From NCBI GenBank assembly GCA_028286865.1, contig JAQBQU010000008.1:1-48775 (forward strand): a DNA stretch of 48,775 nt, in the 5' to 3' direction. The position numbers and the translations under genes were made by a program. Position 1 is the stretch's first letter; each line of letters begins with the position of its first letter. Positions 20,193 to 28,303 of this stretch are shown here, in pieces. Source of the DNA: Candidatus Kaiserbacteria bacterium (GTDB lineage Bacteria > Patescibacteriota > Minisyncoccia > Phycocordibacterales > UBA2100). Under the pieces are notes generated by a model. That model was not told the DNA's origin and did no database searches. It saw nothing but the letters and a program-made list of their open reading frames with translations.

Positions 20193-20287
20193 GTGACGAT
20201 GCCTGCAAAAGGCTCCGCGGAGGGCGACGGCCCGAGCGAAACAAAAATTCAGCAGAATTTTATGGTGCCTTTTGCAGGCATCGTCAC
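20193..20287. other. Three-way-junction structured element, copy 2
   Basis: Perfect 21-bp inverted arms (20193-20213 and 20267-20287) around a 53-nt interior with two hairpins: GGGC-GACG-GCCC (20222-20233) and AAAATTC-AGCA-GAATTTT (20244-20261). Loop sequences, loop spacing (25 versus 27 nt) and the GCCCGAG after hairpin 1 match copy 1 at 16774, while the outer stems differ. It begins 13 bases past the stop of the minus-strand gene ending at 20301, in the same relative orientation as copy 1. Confidence 0.75.
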
Positions 20288-20300
20288 CGAGCGCCCCGTT

Positions 20301-22529
20301 TTACTGAAGCTTCACCGTCCCCGCCTGGATCTGCTGTATGAGCGGGTCTGCTTGTGCCGCGACCGTCGGATCCTGTTTCTTTGCAGCCTCAAGTGCCGCT
20401 ATGGCAAGCTGCTTGTTCCCCACTTGATACTCAAGTGCCGCAAGTGTGAAATACGCCTGCATATCGCTCGGTGTCGCACTGATATGTGCTTGCCAGATGG
20501 TGATCGCTTTCGCATATAGCTTTCGGCTGACGTACGCTCCAAGGATGCGTTGATCAGCAGCCGTATCGTTCGCGATCGCAGGAGCGAGCAGCTGGTCGGC
20601 GAGCGAGTCCTCTGCGAGCTGTATCGCCACGGTAGCGTACAGGAGTCGTGCCTGGGAATCGGACGTATCGAGTTCGAACGCCGTCTTGAATGCCGTCAGT
20701 GCTCCGGCATTATCCCCTCTCGCGAGTGCGGTCTGTCCGATCTGGAAGTAGATGGTCTGCTTGCGCGGCGACAATTCATGCGCTTTCTCGAGCGCAGCCG
20801 CAGCATTGGCCGCATCACCGAACGATGAATAGATGATGCCGAGGAATAGCGGAAACCGCGCGTCGAGGGGTGAATCCACCGCCTGCTGTTGCATCTCGGT
20901 GAGGGCAAGCTGATAGAACTGCTGCTTGGTGTCTGTCGCGATCGTCGTGGCAGCAGCTATCTGGGATGCCCCCTGCGCAAGCTGTTCGCGTACCTCCTGG
21001 GTCCCGAATGATCCATAGGCGCTCGCCTGTTTGAAGTAGGTGAGGTTGACCGACGGATTCGATTGCGGAGCAATTGCCTTGAGGAGGGTCATGTTCTGTG
21101 CGATCGCGTTGCCGTTAACCATCCAAAGCGCGCCGGCGGTAAGTATCGCAGCACCAAGTGCGGCATATGGGAGCATTTCGGAGTTCAGTATGTCATTGCT
21201 TGGGACCGCAGGGGCGGCTTCGTGCGAAGCACTGCGCCACGCGATGTATGCCAGGATCGTCCCGAACCATATGTAGCTGGTCACGTTGTCGAATACCGTG
21301 AGGTTGTGGATGAAATATCCCGCAAGCAGACCGGTGAGGATACTCCCCTCCGCTACAGAGAATGCGCGCGCTCCTTTCGTATCGCGGCGCCAGATCGCCC
21401 ACACGGTCACGAAAAATATCGAGAGGTACGCAAGAAGTCCGAGGGTGCCTCCTGCGATCCACCAATCGAAGATGATATTGTGCACACGGTCGAACCACGG
21501 CTCCTGCGCATACATGCGCGGGTCATAGTATTTGTCGAAGACGATCGCGTAATTCTCCTGACCCCAGCCGAAGACCGGGCGCTCTTTCACACCCTGAAGC
21601 GCGATACCCATATTGAGGAAGCGCGCATTGATCGTGTTATCACTCAGCGAGATGCTCGCCAGGCGATCAAGGAAGCCGATACTTTTAACCGCCGCGGTAT
21701 CCTTCGCGAGCTTCAAGCCCCCGCCGAGTACCGCAAGTACGATAAGCGTCACGACGGTGTAAGTGCGTACCTGCTTCGTCCCCTGAACGACCGCATATAT
21801 AAGCAGGGCAAGCACGCCGCCGCCGATAAGGCCGAGCATGGTACCGCGGGTACCTGTAAAGAAGAGTGCCGCCGTGTCGAGGACGATCACCGCTCCATAC
21901 CAATAAGAAAGTGCAGTGTTCTTGCCCTGCGGTGCCTGCCGCTGCTGCGCCCACAAAAGCGCGGCGACGAAGATATTGAAGAGCATGTATATCGCCAAGT
22001 AGATCGGATTGCCGAACGTGGCGTCAATGCGAGCGGAAAGTCCGGAGACACCGCCTTCGCCGAGCGCCACTTTGCCGAGTATCTGAAAGAGACCGTCTAC
22101 TGTGAGGAATACCGATATGACGAGAGAGAGCTGAAAGAGACGACGCCAGAGGAGTTCTGTTCTCATCACACTCGCGGCGACAACGGTGTACATGAGCAAA
22201 TGCCCGATCGTCACCCACCCGTCCATGCGTTCAAAGTTGCTCCAAAAGCTTTTGAACGGGTTCACGCCCTGCGCATCCGCTATCGCCATGATGAGCACGA
22301 AGATGGCAAACGCGCCGAGGATCCATGAACGCTGCGGGCGGTATTGTGAAGATACCAATGCCAGTGCGAGCCACGCACCCGTTATGATCTCCACGATGAT
22401 GCGGAAAGCGAAGTTCTTACCGGTAATGTAGGGAAAGAAGAGCGATGTCGTGACTAAAAGACAGACGAACGGGAGCAAGAATATGCCTCCGAGAACGATA
22501 TATCGCAGGGTCTTTTCGAGTGAATTCAT
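20301..22529 (-). CDS. O-antigen ligase/polymerase (WaaL/Wzy-like) with C-terminal TPRs
   Basis: 742 residues. The first about 470 residues hold some 11-12 TM helices. The Wzy_C-type region around residue 350 reads RVHNIIFDWWIAGGTLGLLA, the family's conserved H and G pattern in the large periplasmic loop. Residues about 560-740 form tetratricopeptide-like repeats (AAAALEKAHELSPRKQTIYF, then ALTAFKTAFELDTSD). Such TPR fusions are common in O-antigen ligases and protein O-oligosaccharyltransferases. It likely polymerises or transfers lipid-linked glycan on the outer face of the membrane. TGA-TAGAAT lies 7 bases before the ATG. Confidence 0.82.
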   Translation of the reverse strand: MNSLEKTLRYIVLGGIFLLPFVCLLVTTSLFFPYITGKNFAFRIIVEIITGAWLALALVSSQYRPQRSWILGAFAIFVLIMAIADAQGVNPFKSFWSNFERMDGWVTIGHLLMYTVVAASVMRTELLWRRLFQLSLVISVFLTVDGLFQILGKVALGEGGVSGLSARIDATFGNPIYLAIYMLFNIFVAALLWAQQRQAPQGKNTALSYWYGAVIVLDTAALFFTGTRGTMLGLIGGGVLALLIYAVVQGTKQVRTYTVVTLIVLAVLGGGLKLAKDTAAVKSIGFLDRLASISLSDNTINARFLNMGIALQGVKERPVFGWGQENYAIVFDKYYDPRMYAQEPWFDRVHNIIFDWWIAGGTLGLLAYLSIFFVTVWAIWRRDTKGARAFSVAEGSILTGLLAGYFIHNLTVFDNVTSYIWFGTILAYIAWRSASHEAAPAVPSNDILNSEMLPYAALGAAILTAGALWMVNGNAIAQNMTLLKAIAPQSNPSVNLTYFKQASAYGSFGTQEVREQLAQGASQIAAATTIATDTKQQFYQLALTEMQQQAVDSPLDARFPLFLGIIYSSFGDAANAAAALEKAHELSPRKQTIYFQIGQTALARGDNAGALTAFKTAFELDTSDSQARLLYATVAIQLAEDSLADQLLAPAIANDTAADQRILGAYVSRKLYAKAITIWQAHISATPSDMQAYFTLAALEYQVGNKQLAIAALEAAKKQDPTVAAQADPLIQQIQAGTVKLQ

Positions 22530-22536
22530 GAACGCT

Positions 22537-22545
22537 ATTCTATCA
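22537..22545 (-). promoter_or_regulatory. Extended -10 box of the WaaL/Wzy-like gene
   Basis: TGA followed by TAGAAT, 7 bases before the ATG at 22529, with no SD. Leaderless spacing. Confidence 0.6.
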
Positions 22546-22565
22546 CGGCACGCCTTCCGAGCCAG

Positions 22566-23045
22566 TTAGGCCTTTGATCGTTTGGAGGCCTGTTCGGAAC
22601 GCGCCTTTTCTATCAGCCACGAAGATGACTGCACCTTTCCGCCGCCGATGTTGAACACCATTCGTATGCCGAGCTCTTTGCAGATGGCCGATTCCGGAAT
22701 GTCGTTGGCGTTCTTGCGGTCCCCTCCGTTGGCGAAGACTGCAGGCTTAAGCGCTTTCAGCGCCTTAATGACGCTGCGATCTGTGTCCCCTGATGCATGC
22801 TTGGTGATATAGACCTTATCCACGAACGGAAATGCTCCGATGATCTCGGCTCGTTCTTTTTCCGGCATGAATGCCGATCCTTTCTTATCGCGAAGCCAAT
22901 TGTCGTTGTTGAGGATCACCACTAATTTATCGCCAAGCGACCGGGCTTTCTTGAACATCCGAAGATGCCCCACATGGATCGGGTCGAAGCCGCCGGAGAC
23001 GGCGACCCAGTGTATGTGACGCGCGGATCGATGTGTCTTTGCCAT
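22566..23045 (-). CDS. RfaE/GlyCT-like nucleotidyltransferase
   Basis: 159 residues with the cytidylyltransferase-like fold: GGFDPIHVGHLRMFKKA is the HxGH nucleotide site, KLVVILNNDNWLRDKKG follows, and QSSSWLIEKA stands where ISSTTII-type motifs lie. The KPAVFANGGDRKN segment is close to the adenylyltransferase half of HldE (ADP-heptose synthesis). The substrate is probably a sugar- or polyol-phosphate; the exact activity cannot be read. It is divergent from the flippase gene at 23096, with a 50-base gap carrying both -10 boxes, and lies 36 bases upstream of the WaaL/Wzy-like gene on the same strand. Confidence 0.78.
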   Translation of the reverse strand: MAKTHRSARHIHWVAVSGGFDPIHVGHLRMFKKARSLGDKLVVILNNDNWLRDKKGSAFMPEKERAEIIGAFPFVDKVYITKHASGDTDRSVIKALKALKPAVFANGGDRKNANDIPESAICKELGIRMVFNIGGGKVQSSSWLIEKARSEQASKRSKA

Positions 23046-23055
23046 AGGTGGAGCC

Positions 23056-23064
23056 AGTCTAGCA
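23056..23064 (-). promoter_or_regulatory. Extended -10 box of the nucleotidyltransferase gene
   Basis: TGC followed by TAGACT, 10 bases before the ATG at 23045. Predicted leader of about 3 nt. Confidence 0.45.
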
Positions 23065-23082
23065 AGGGCAGTGCGAACGCGC

Positions 23083-23088
23083 TACGAT
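23083..23088 (+). promoter_or_regulatory. -10 box of the flippase gene
   Basis: TACGAT, 7 bases before ATG 23096. It overlaps the earlier in-frame ATG at 23087, which supports the later start. Confidence 0.4.
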
Positions 23089-23095
23089 GAGCGAC

Positions 23096-24379
23096 ATGTT
23101 GAAGCGATTCAAATCCTCCGCCGTCGATCTCCTCCGCTGGAGTGAGAAGTATACGAAGACGGATATGGTCTATCTGGCCTCCGGCGGCTTTCTTTCCCTG
23201 TTATACCAAGGGTCGAGCCTCATCGCGGCCTTTGTCCTTGCAATAGCAATAGGTCATATCGTTCCCCAGGAAGTATACGGACAATACAAATATATCTTGT
23301 CGATAATCGGGATCGTTTCTCTCTTTTCTCTTAACGGATTGGGAACGGCCGTCATGCAATCGACGGCCCGCGGCTTCGACAGCTCACTCGAGAGCGGTTT
23401 CTGGATCAATTTGCGATGGAGCGCGTTCGCAACGATCGCGGCGGTGATCCTGGCCACGTATTACTTCTACGCCGGCAATATGGGACTCGCGATCGGGATC
23501 CTGATCGGCGGGTGTATGTCTCCTGTTCTCGCGAGTGCCAATCTTTACACCGCCTTTCTTGCCGGAAAGAAAGATTTCGTACGTCAGATCGGATACAGTA
23601 TCCTCGACAACATCATCCCCGTCGGAATATTCATACTGGTGATCTTCTTCACCAAGGATCCGACAGTACTTGTTGCCACGTACTTTCTCAGTAACGTCTT
23701 AGCTGCACTATTTTTTTACCGTCGCACCATCGCCTTATACCGCCCCGCACCCGGCAATATTGACCGCTCGATGCTTTCATACGGCAAGCACCTCAGTCTC
23801 ATGGGGATTATCGGGGGCATTGCGGATAATCTTGATCAGATACTGCTCTTTCATTATGTCGGAGCTGCTCAGCTCGCCATTTATAATTTCGCGACTGCGA
23901 TCCCCGATCAGATAAAAGGCCCTCTCAAGACAGTGAACGCAATGATCATGGCCCGCTTTAGCGGGGGTGATGTAAGAGAAATACGAGGTTCAATGTGGAA
24001 TAAGTTTCTCTGGCTGTTTCTTTTTACCTCGGTAGCAACTGTCCTATATGTCGTACTTGCACCGCTCGCATTCAGGATTCTATTCCCCGCATATGCACAG
24101 TCGGTATTCTATACGCAACTATATGCACTCTGGATGATAAGCGCCTCACTTGACCCTGCGAGCGTATACCTTATCGCAAAAAAGAAGATCCGCGATCAAT
24201 ACATCCTCAACGGTACACTCTCTATATTCCAGATCATCAGTATGGTAATAGGCGCCATCGGATGGGGCATTCTCGGGGTAGTGGTAGCCCGCCTCTTCTC
24301 AAAATGGGTATTCGCGATAGTGAGTTTCGTACTGTATCAGCGAGCCGTGCATCGGGACGACGTGGGCACGATCGCATGA
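23096..24379 (+). CDS. Wzx-type polysaccharide flippase (MATE/MVF fold)
   Basis: 427 residues, about 12 hydrophobic helices distributed over the whole length, with short loops and a basic N-terminus (KRFKSSAVDLLRWSEKYTK). The pattern TDMVYLASGGFLSLLYQGSS at the first helix and the YGQYKYILSIIGIVSLFSL segment are typical of polysaccharide-export flippases. It would move undecaprenyl-linked oligosaccharide across the membrane for the ligase at 20301. It is one of two plus-strand genes and is convergent with the methyltransferase at 24383 (3-base gap). An ATG at 23087 would add three residues; I prefer 23096 because of the -10 spacing. Confidence 0.85.
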   Translation: MLKRFKSSAVDLLRWSEKYTKTDMVYLASGGFLSLLYQGSSLIAAFVLAIAIGHIVPQEVYGQYKYILSIIGIVSLFSLNGLGTAVMQSTARGFDSSLESGFWINLRWSAFATIAAVILATYYFYAGNMGLAIGILIGGCMSPVLASANLYTAFLAGKKDFVRQIGYSILDNIIPVGIFILVIFFTKDPTVLVATYFLSNVLAALFFYRRTIALYRPAPGNIDRSMLSYGKHLSLMGIIGGIADNLDQILLFHYVGAAQLAIYNFATAIPDQIKGPLKTVNAMIMARFSGGDVREIRGSMWNKFLWLFLFTSVATVLYVVLAPLAFRILFPAYAQSVFYTQLYALWMISASLDPASVYLIAKKKIRDQYILNGTLSIFQIISMVIGAIGWGILGVVVARLFSKWVFAIVSFVLYQRAVHRDDVGTIA

Positions 24380-24382
24380 ACA

Positions 24383-24901
24383 TCACTTTACGACCGTAAG
24401 CTCGACAACGAGCGATTTAACGATGTCCCAAAGAAAGCGTCTGAGCAATGAAACAAAGGGGATGAAGCGAGTACCTCGCGTATAGTAGTTGTACGATAAT
24501 CTAGTGACCTTAAAATTCATCTTGAGCTTATACTCCGGAAGCTTTTCGGCATCTATAAAGTCCCTGTCGAAATACTCGAACGTCCGCTCAGTGAAGAACG
24601 AGACATGCGTCGGATCTTTAAATGCAGCCGTCGATTTAAAATACGGAACTTTAATGTTCAGTTTCGCATTCGGCTTGCACACCCGATACAATTCCTCCAT
24701 AAGATCCGCCGTGTTCGGTATATGCTCGAGAATATAGCTTGCACGTACTTCTATCACACTGTTATCCGGCAGCGGTATCCCCTTACTGATATCGGCGACG
24801 ATATCAACGCTTGGCAGTGACACCCGATCAATGTTTATGAACCCCTCTATCTTTTCTTCACCACCCCCGAGATTTATCCGCAAATTATCCTTATGTTCCA
24901 T
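24383..24901 (-). CDS. SAM-dependent methyltransferase, class I
   Basis: 172 residues. RINLGGGEEKIEGFINIDR is motif I in the form used by small predicted methyltransferases (the GxGxx loop reads LGGG), followed by the acidic strand, and RASYILEHIPN corresponds to the motif-IV region common to Methyltransf_11. The C-terminal part is basic and aromatic, possibly membrane-associated. Placed in the glycan cluster, it probably methylates a sugar or lipid-linked glycan. TACAAT lies 6 bases before the ATG although the preceding gene ends only 21 bases away, so it may have its own promoter. Confidence 0.8.
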   Translation of the reverse strand: MEHKDNLRINLGGGEEKIEGFINIDRVSLPSVDIVADISKGIPLPDNSVIEVRASYILEHIPNTADLMEELYRVCKPNAKLNIKVPYFKSTAAFKDPTHVSFFTERTFEYFDRDFIDAEKLPEYKLKMNFKVTRLSYNYYTRGTRFIPFVSLLRRFLWDIVKSLVVELTVVK

Positions 24902-24907
24902 AACGGG

Positions 24908-24913
24908 ATTGTA
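24908..24913 (-). promoter_or_regulatory. -10 box of the methyltransferase gene
   Basis: TACAAT, 6 bases before the ATG at 24901, inside the 20-base gap after the preceding gene. Confidence 0.5.
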
Positions 24914-24921
24914 TCGTACGT

Positions 24922-25968
24922 TTAAGCCGCGCGGCCGATAATCGCCTGGAGCTTCGGCATGAACGATTTATAGGAAAATTCGGCTGCCATGTGCGCTCGT
25001 CCCGCAGCGCCGATACGGCGTCGATACTCTTCGTCTGTTATCAGCTTTTTGAACGCTCCGTACCATTCGTCTGGCGTATTCACCAGCAGCCCGTTCACTT
25101 CGTTCGTTACTACATACGGGTTCTCTCCCCAATCACTGAGGATCGTCGCGACCGCACAGCCCATATATTCCTTCGCCTTCCACGCATCTTTTCCTCGGTT
25201 CAGTTCCGTTTTCTGCAGCGGCATGACCCCGATATCAAACTGCTGTAAATACGCGACGACCGTTTTGGGCTCATTCCACGCGAGCGATGCGGTATATTCG
25301 ACGGTCAGACCCTTCACCGAGGTGATCAGTTCATGGATCTTATCGCCGCCTCCGAGCTGAACAAAAACCACCGCATGTCCGTCATTAACGATCCGCTGCA
25401 ATGGATCGAGCAGAAGCTTCATATTTTCATAGTGCCCCGGTGTTCCCGTCCATCCGATGCGAACCCGCGCGTCTCCTGTCCGCGAGGTCGCGGGCAGATA
25501 CACATCCTCAGTATCAATGGGTGCTGATATCACGTGAGCATTTTTATTGTACTTGAGCGCATATTCCTGGAGGAAATGGCTACCAACGATCACCGCATCA
25601 GCATTCTTGACCATAAGCCAGGTCTTGAAAGCGCGGTTGACCGAGCCGAGAAAGATCGCATCGTCGAAATCGAGGATGTACCCTCTCCTGAGGAACCAGC
25701 GCCGCAGGAGGACCAGGACCATGAAATCCGCTTGATCAGTCGTTTTATGAAGATACAGAATATCGGCCTTCTGGACGGAAAGGAGGAGTCGGACATTCCG
25801 AAGCAGTTCTGAAAAGCGCTCGCGCGTGAGGCTCCACCACGGACGCGTCTTTATGTGGAAAGATTCGGCATCGTATCCCTGAGTGCGCAGGTAGTCGGCC
25901 ACTAAATGAGCACGAGTACGTGAACTCGGGAGCAATCGGTCCCCTTTGGTGCAAAAAATGATCCTCAT
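24922..25968 (-). CDS. GT4-like glycosyltransferase
   Basis: 348 residues in a GT-B layout. The N-terminal Rossmann part includes RIIFCTKGDRLLPSSRTRAH and ILDFDDAIFLGSV. The C-terminal part has VRIGWTGTPGHYENM, DIGVMPLQKTELNRGKDAWK and the AKEYMGCAVATILSDWG segment in place of the usual EX7E motif, where the first Glu is replaced. FDDA near residue 100 and the GWTG strand resemble a subgroup of GT4 enzymes that use a shortened donor site. It overlaps the DegT gene upstream by 4 bases. Donor and acceptor are unknown. Confidence 0.82.
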   Translation of the reverse strand: MRIIFCTKGDRLLPSSRTRAHLVADYLRTQGYDAESFHIKTRPWWSLTRERFSELLRNVRLLLSVQKADILYLHKTTDQADFMVLVLLRRWFLRRGYILDFDDAIFLGSVNRAFKTWLMVKNADAVIVGSHFLQEYALKYNKNAHVISAPIDTEDVYLPATSRTGDARVRIGWTGTPGHYENMKLLLDPLQRIVNDGHAVVFVQLGGGDKIHELITSVKGLTVEYTASLAWNEPKTVVAYLQQFDIGVMPLQKTELNRGKDAWKAKEYMGCAVATILSDWGENPYVVTNEVNGLLVNTPDEWYGAFKKLITDEEYRRRIGAAGRAHMAAEFSYKSFMPKLQAIIGRAA

Positions 25969-27095
25969 GCCTTGAACGAGAGCAGCGCTGTCACGACTCG
26001 CCGCGCATCACCTACTGATAATTGAGGGTGTAGTGGGAGCAGTAAGATCTCAGGCCATACAGCTTCTGTTATGGGAGTGTCCTGTGCGGATCCGAATTTC
26101 TTATATCGGGGATGGTGATACAGAGGCTTATAGTGGACGCCCGTGGAAATACCTTTGTCTATAAGGTACGAAATGAGTGCCTCGCGATCGTACCCCTTTA
26201 ATAGTACGCAATAATTATGTGGCGATGTTTTTCGTCCGGGCAGCTGTACGACAGGGCGGATCGTTTTTGAATTCTTGAGAGCCGCATCATACACGGCAAT
26301 GATCTGGCGTCTTTTTTCGTTCATTGCATCGAGACGCTTCAACTGCACAATGCCGATAGCGGCATTGATATCATTCATATGATATTTGAATCCCCCTTCC
26401 TCATCAATATCATAATCCCATCGGTATCCGCCCGCAGTCACCCGCTCATGAGTCGATTTGTTGATCCCGCACCAACGAAGCGAACGTAATCGCTTGTTGA
26501 CGCTCGCGTCATTGGTCGTGATCATTCCGCCGTCTCCGGTCGTAAGATTCTTAACCGCCTGAAAGCTGAAGCAAGCGATATTCTCGCCGCCGCCGATCTT
26601 TTTTCCCTTGTAGGTTGAACCCATGGCATGGGCGGCGTCTTCAATTATCGGGATGCCGTGCTTCTTTCCGATCTTATTTATCTCATCCATGTCGCACGGC
26701 TGACCACCGTAGTGCACAACGATGATCGCCTTTGTTTTCTTTGTTATTTTTTTTTCGATGGACCGCGGATCAATATTAAGGGTCCGGGGATCAACGTCAG
26801 CAAAGACGGGGCGCGCGCCTACGATAAGCGCGGCTTCTGCAGTGGATGCGAACGTGAGCGCGGGAGTAATGACCTCATCACCCCGTTTCACATTAGAAAC
26901 GACCAGTGCCAGGTGCAGCGCCGCCGTTGCCGAATTAAGCCCGACAGCATGTTTTGTGCCGACATATATTGCGAACGCGAGTTCAAATTCTTCGGTCTTT
27001 GGCCCCAAGGTGATCCATCCGGAGCGGAGCGTTTTAGCGACCTCACGAACCTCTTCAGCTCCGATAAAGGGCTTAAAGAGTGAAATTTTCTTCAT
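25965..27095 (-). CDS. DegT/DnrJ/EryC1/StrS sugar aminotransferase
   Basis: 376 residues, PLP-dependent. The Schiff-base Lys lies in ACFSFQAVKNLTTGDGG (about residue 185); EDAAHAMG provides the Asp that contacts the PLP pyridine. It transfers an amino group to a keto sugar nucleotide. RmlB-like and RmlC-like genes lie close by, so a dTDP-keto-6-deoxyhexose substrate is plausible, with the divergent GNAT gene acylating the product; this is inference. An extended -10 box (TGT-TATATT) ends 6 bases before the ATG. It is translationally coupled to the following GT4 gene. Confidence 0.92.
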   Translation of the reverse strand: MKKISLFKPFIGAEEVREVAKTLRSGWITLGPKTEEFELAFAIYVGTKHAVGLNSATAALHLALVVSNVKRGDEVITPALTFASTAEAALIVGARPVFADVDPRTLNIDPRSIEKKITKKTKAIIVVHYGGQPCDMDEINKIGKKHGIPIIEDAAHAMGSTYKGKKIGGGENIACFSFQAVKNLTTGDGGMITTNDASVNKRLRSLRWCGINKSTHERVTAGGYRWDYDIDEEGGFKYHMNDINAAIGIVQLKRLDAMNEKRRQIIAVYDAALKNSKTIRPVVQLPGRKTSPHNYCVLLKGYDREALISYLIDKGISTGVHYKPLYHHPRYKKFGSAQDTPITEAVWPEILLLPLHPQLSVGDARRVVTALLSFKA

Positions 27096-27101
27096 TGGTG
27101 G

Positions 27102-27110
27102 AATATAACA
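27102..27110 (-). promoter_or_regulatory. Extended -10 box of the DegT aminotransferase gene
   Basis: TGT followed by TATATT, 6 bases before the ATG at 27095. Leaderless spacing; no SD. Confidence 0.65.
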
Positions 27111-27136
27111 TTCCTAAACCCTTCGAGAAAGGATAT

Positions 27137-27164
27137 TTGACATATTTAATTATTATAATATAAT
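27137..27164 (+). promoter_or_regulatory. Consensus sigma70 promoter of the GNAT gene
   Basis: TTGACA (27137-27142), 16-bp spacer, TATAAT (27159-27164). Start expected near 27171, giving a leader of about 24 nt with AGGAG (27184-27188) before ATG 27195. It rules out the ATG at 27165 as start. Confidence 0.85.
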
Positions 27165-27194
27165 ATGCATTGGTCCCCCACACAGGAGTGTCAC

Positions 27195-27689
27195 ATGCCT
27201 GGATCAGCACTGGTCCTCCGTTTAAGGAAGCCTACGATGTACGATGCCGATATCTTATTGGCATGGCGAAATGACCCGGAAGTGATCCGCTGGTCGCGTA
27301 TTCAAGCGCGCCAGGACGATCGAGAAGGACATCTCAACTGGCTGAGCAAGCGCCTCGACGATAAGCCGACGGAAATATTCCGCATGATCGAGACGACCGA
27401 CTGCGTACCGACAGGTCTCGTCTGGATGTCTCGCGACTCGGATGACGCGGTACCGGAGGTGCACTACCGCGTAGATCCGGCATGGCGCCGGCGTTATATC
27501 GCCTCTCGTGCGGTTCCGGATTTTGTGCGAGATTTCATACGACCGATCCGCAACGGCTCGTTCAAGTGCCCGATCTTTCGCGGCAATGTCCCGTCCGAAC
27601 GGATCGCCGAAAAGCTCGGACTCCATGCCGGACCGGCGTATCGAATGAGTGACACCGATACGCGCGTCCTCGTCGAGTGGGTCCAGTAG
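27195..27689 (+). CDS. GNAT-family N-acetyltransferase
   Basis: 164 residues. MYDADILLAWRNDPEVIRWS is the N-terminal signature of GNAT sugar/amino acetyltransferases (RimJ/PseH/FdtC type), and VDPAWRRRYIASRAVPDFVR covers the acetyl-CoA-binding helix with a modified Q/RxxGxG/A loop. GNVPSERIAEKLGLH is the usual C-terminal NxxSxxxxEKLGF pattern. It could N-acylate the amino sugar made by the divergent aminotransferase. It has a consensus promoter, an AGGAG SD 6 bases before the start and its own terminator, unlike its leaderless neighbours, which may point to a different origin. Confidence 0.85.
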   Translation: MPGSALVLRLRKPTMYDADILLAWRNDPEVIRWSRIQARQDDREGHLNWLSKRLDDKPTEIFRMIETTDCVPTGLVWMSRDSDDAVPEVHYRVDPAWRRRYIASRAVPDFVRDFIRPIRNGSFKCPIFRGNVPSERIAEKLGLHAGPAYRMSDTDTRVLVEWVQ

Positions 27690-27706
27690 CTCTCGCTGAC
27701 GCATTG

Positions 27707-27736
27707 AAACAGGCTCCAAGATCGGGGCCTGTTTTT
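27707..27736 (+). terminator. Terminator shared by the GNAT and RmlC-like genes
   Basis: Stem AAACAGGC-UCC (27707-27717) with GGG-GCCUGUUU (27724-27734), 6-nt loop, followed by TTTTAA on the plus strand. A-rich sequence on the other side lets it work in both directions, and it abuts the convergent stop at 27737. Confidence 0.85.
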
Positions 27737-28303
27737 TTAATACCGAAAGAGATCGGATTCGGCACGCTCACACCACTCGGTAAATGAGGGTGACAGCATA
27801 TTCTTTTCTGAGACAACAGGAGTATCCGTGATCGGCCAATCGATGCCGATCTGGTTATCGTCCCAAGCGATCTCCCCTTGCGCGTCCGGATTGTATACAG
27901 CCGAACATTTGTATTGCACTTCACACATATCGGTAAGCGTCTGAAAGCCTCGGGCGAATGAGGCGGGGGCGTAGAGCTGCTTCTTATTTTCTTCTGACGC
28001 CTCGATGCCGAACCACTTCCCGAGAGTCGGAGAACCTTTCCGCAAATCGACAGCGACAAGGAAGGCACTCCCCCGGGTCACCCTCATAAGTTTTGCCATA
28101 GGAGCGTCCCATTGAAAATGGAGGCCTCGTACCGTATTTCGTCGAACTGAGAGCGAATGATTGTCTTGAACGAATGTGTCCGCGATCCCGGCGGCCACGA
28201 ATTCGTCCCGACGGTACGTTTCCGCGAAGAACCCGCGCTCGTCGACATGTGCATCGGGGGTGATGACAAACACATCGCGCAACGGTGCCGATTCGAATCT
28301 CAT
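27737..28303 (-). CDS. rfbC: dTDP-4-dehydrorhamnose 3,5-epimerase-like (RmlC)
   Basis: 188 residues, cupin fold. DERGFFAETYRRDEF, NHSLSVRRNTVRGLHFQ (catalytic His of RGLHxQ) and VQYKCSAVYNP (catalytic Tyr region) match RmlC. It converts dTDP-4-keto-6-deoxyglucose to the L-lyxo isomer, two steps before dTDP-rhamnose. The start overlaps the RmlB-like stop (ATGA), so the two are coupled. No rmlA or rmlD is in the window, so the final product may be an amino sugar rather than rhamnose. Confidence 0.85.
   Translation of the reverse strand: MRFESAPLRDVFVITPDAHVDERGFFAETYRRDEFVAAGIADTFVQDNHSLSVRRNTVRGLHFQWDAPMAKLMRVTRGSAFLVAVDLRKGSPTLGKWFGIEASEENKKQLYAPASFARGFQTLTDMCEVQYKCSAVYNPDAQGEIAWDDNQIGIDWPITDTPVVSEKNMLSPSFTEWCERAESDLFRY

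Larger units (their letters stand above)
19668..20300. other. Gene-free region between wzy-like gene and microprotein
   Basis: 633 bases without a convincing gene. From low to high coordinates: an AT-rich stretch (19690-19885) with a perfect DnaA-box match (19786-19794, reverse) and a 2-mismatch one (19840-19848); a candidate minus-strand structured RNA (19886-20125) with promoter (20132-20160); and copy 2 of the three-way-junction element (20193-20287), 13 bases past the stop of the gene at 20301. Confidence 0.7.

Noticed and set aside
16774..20287. Treating the three-way-junction elements as ends of one composite transposon
   Set aside because: They are in the same orientation, their outer stems differ, and the DNA between them (secA and the microprotein) is core sequence.
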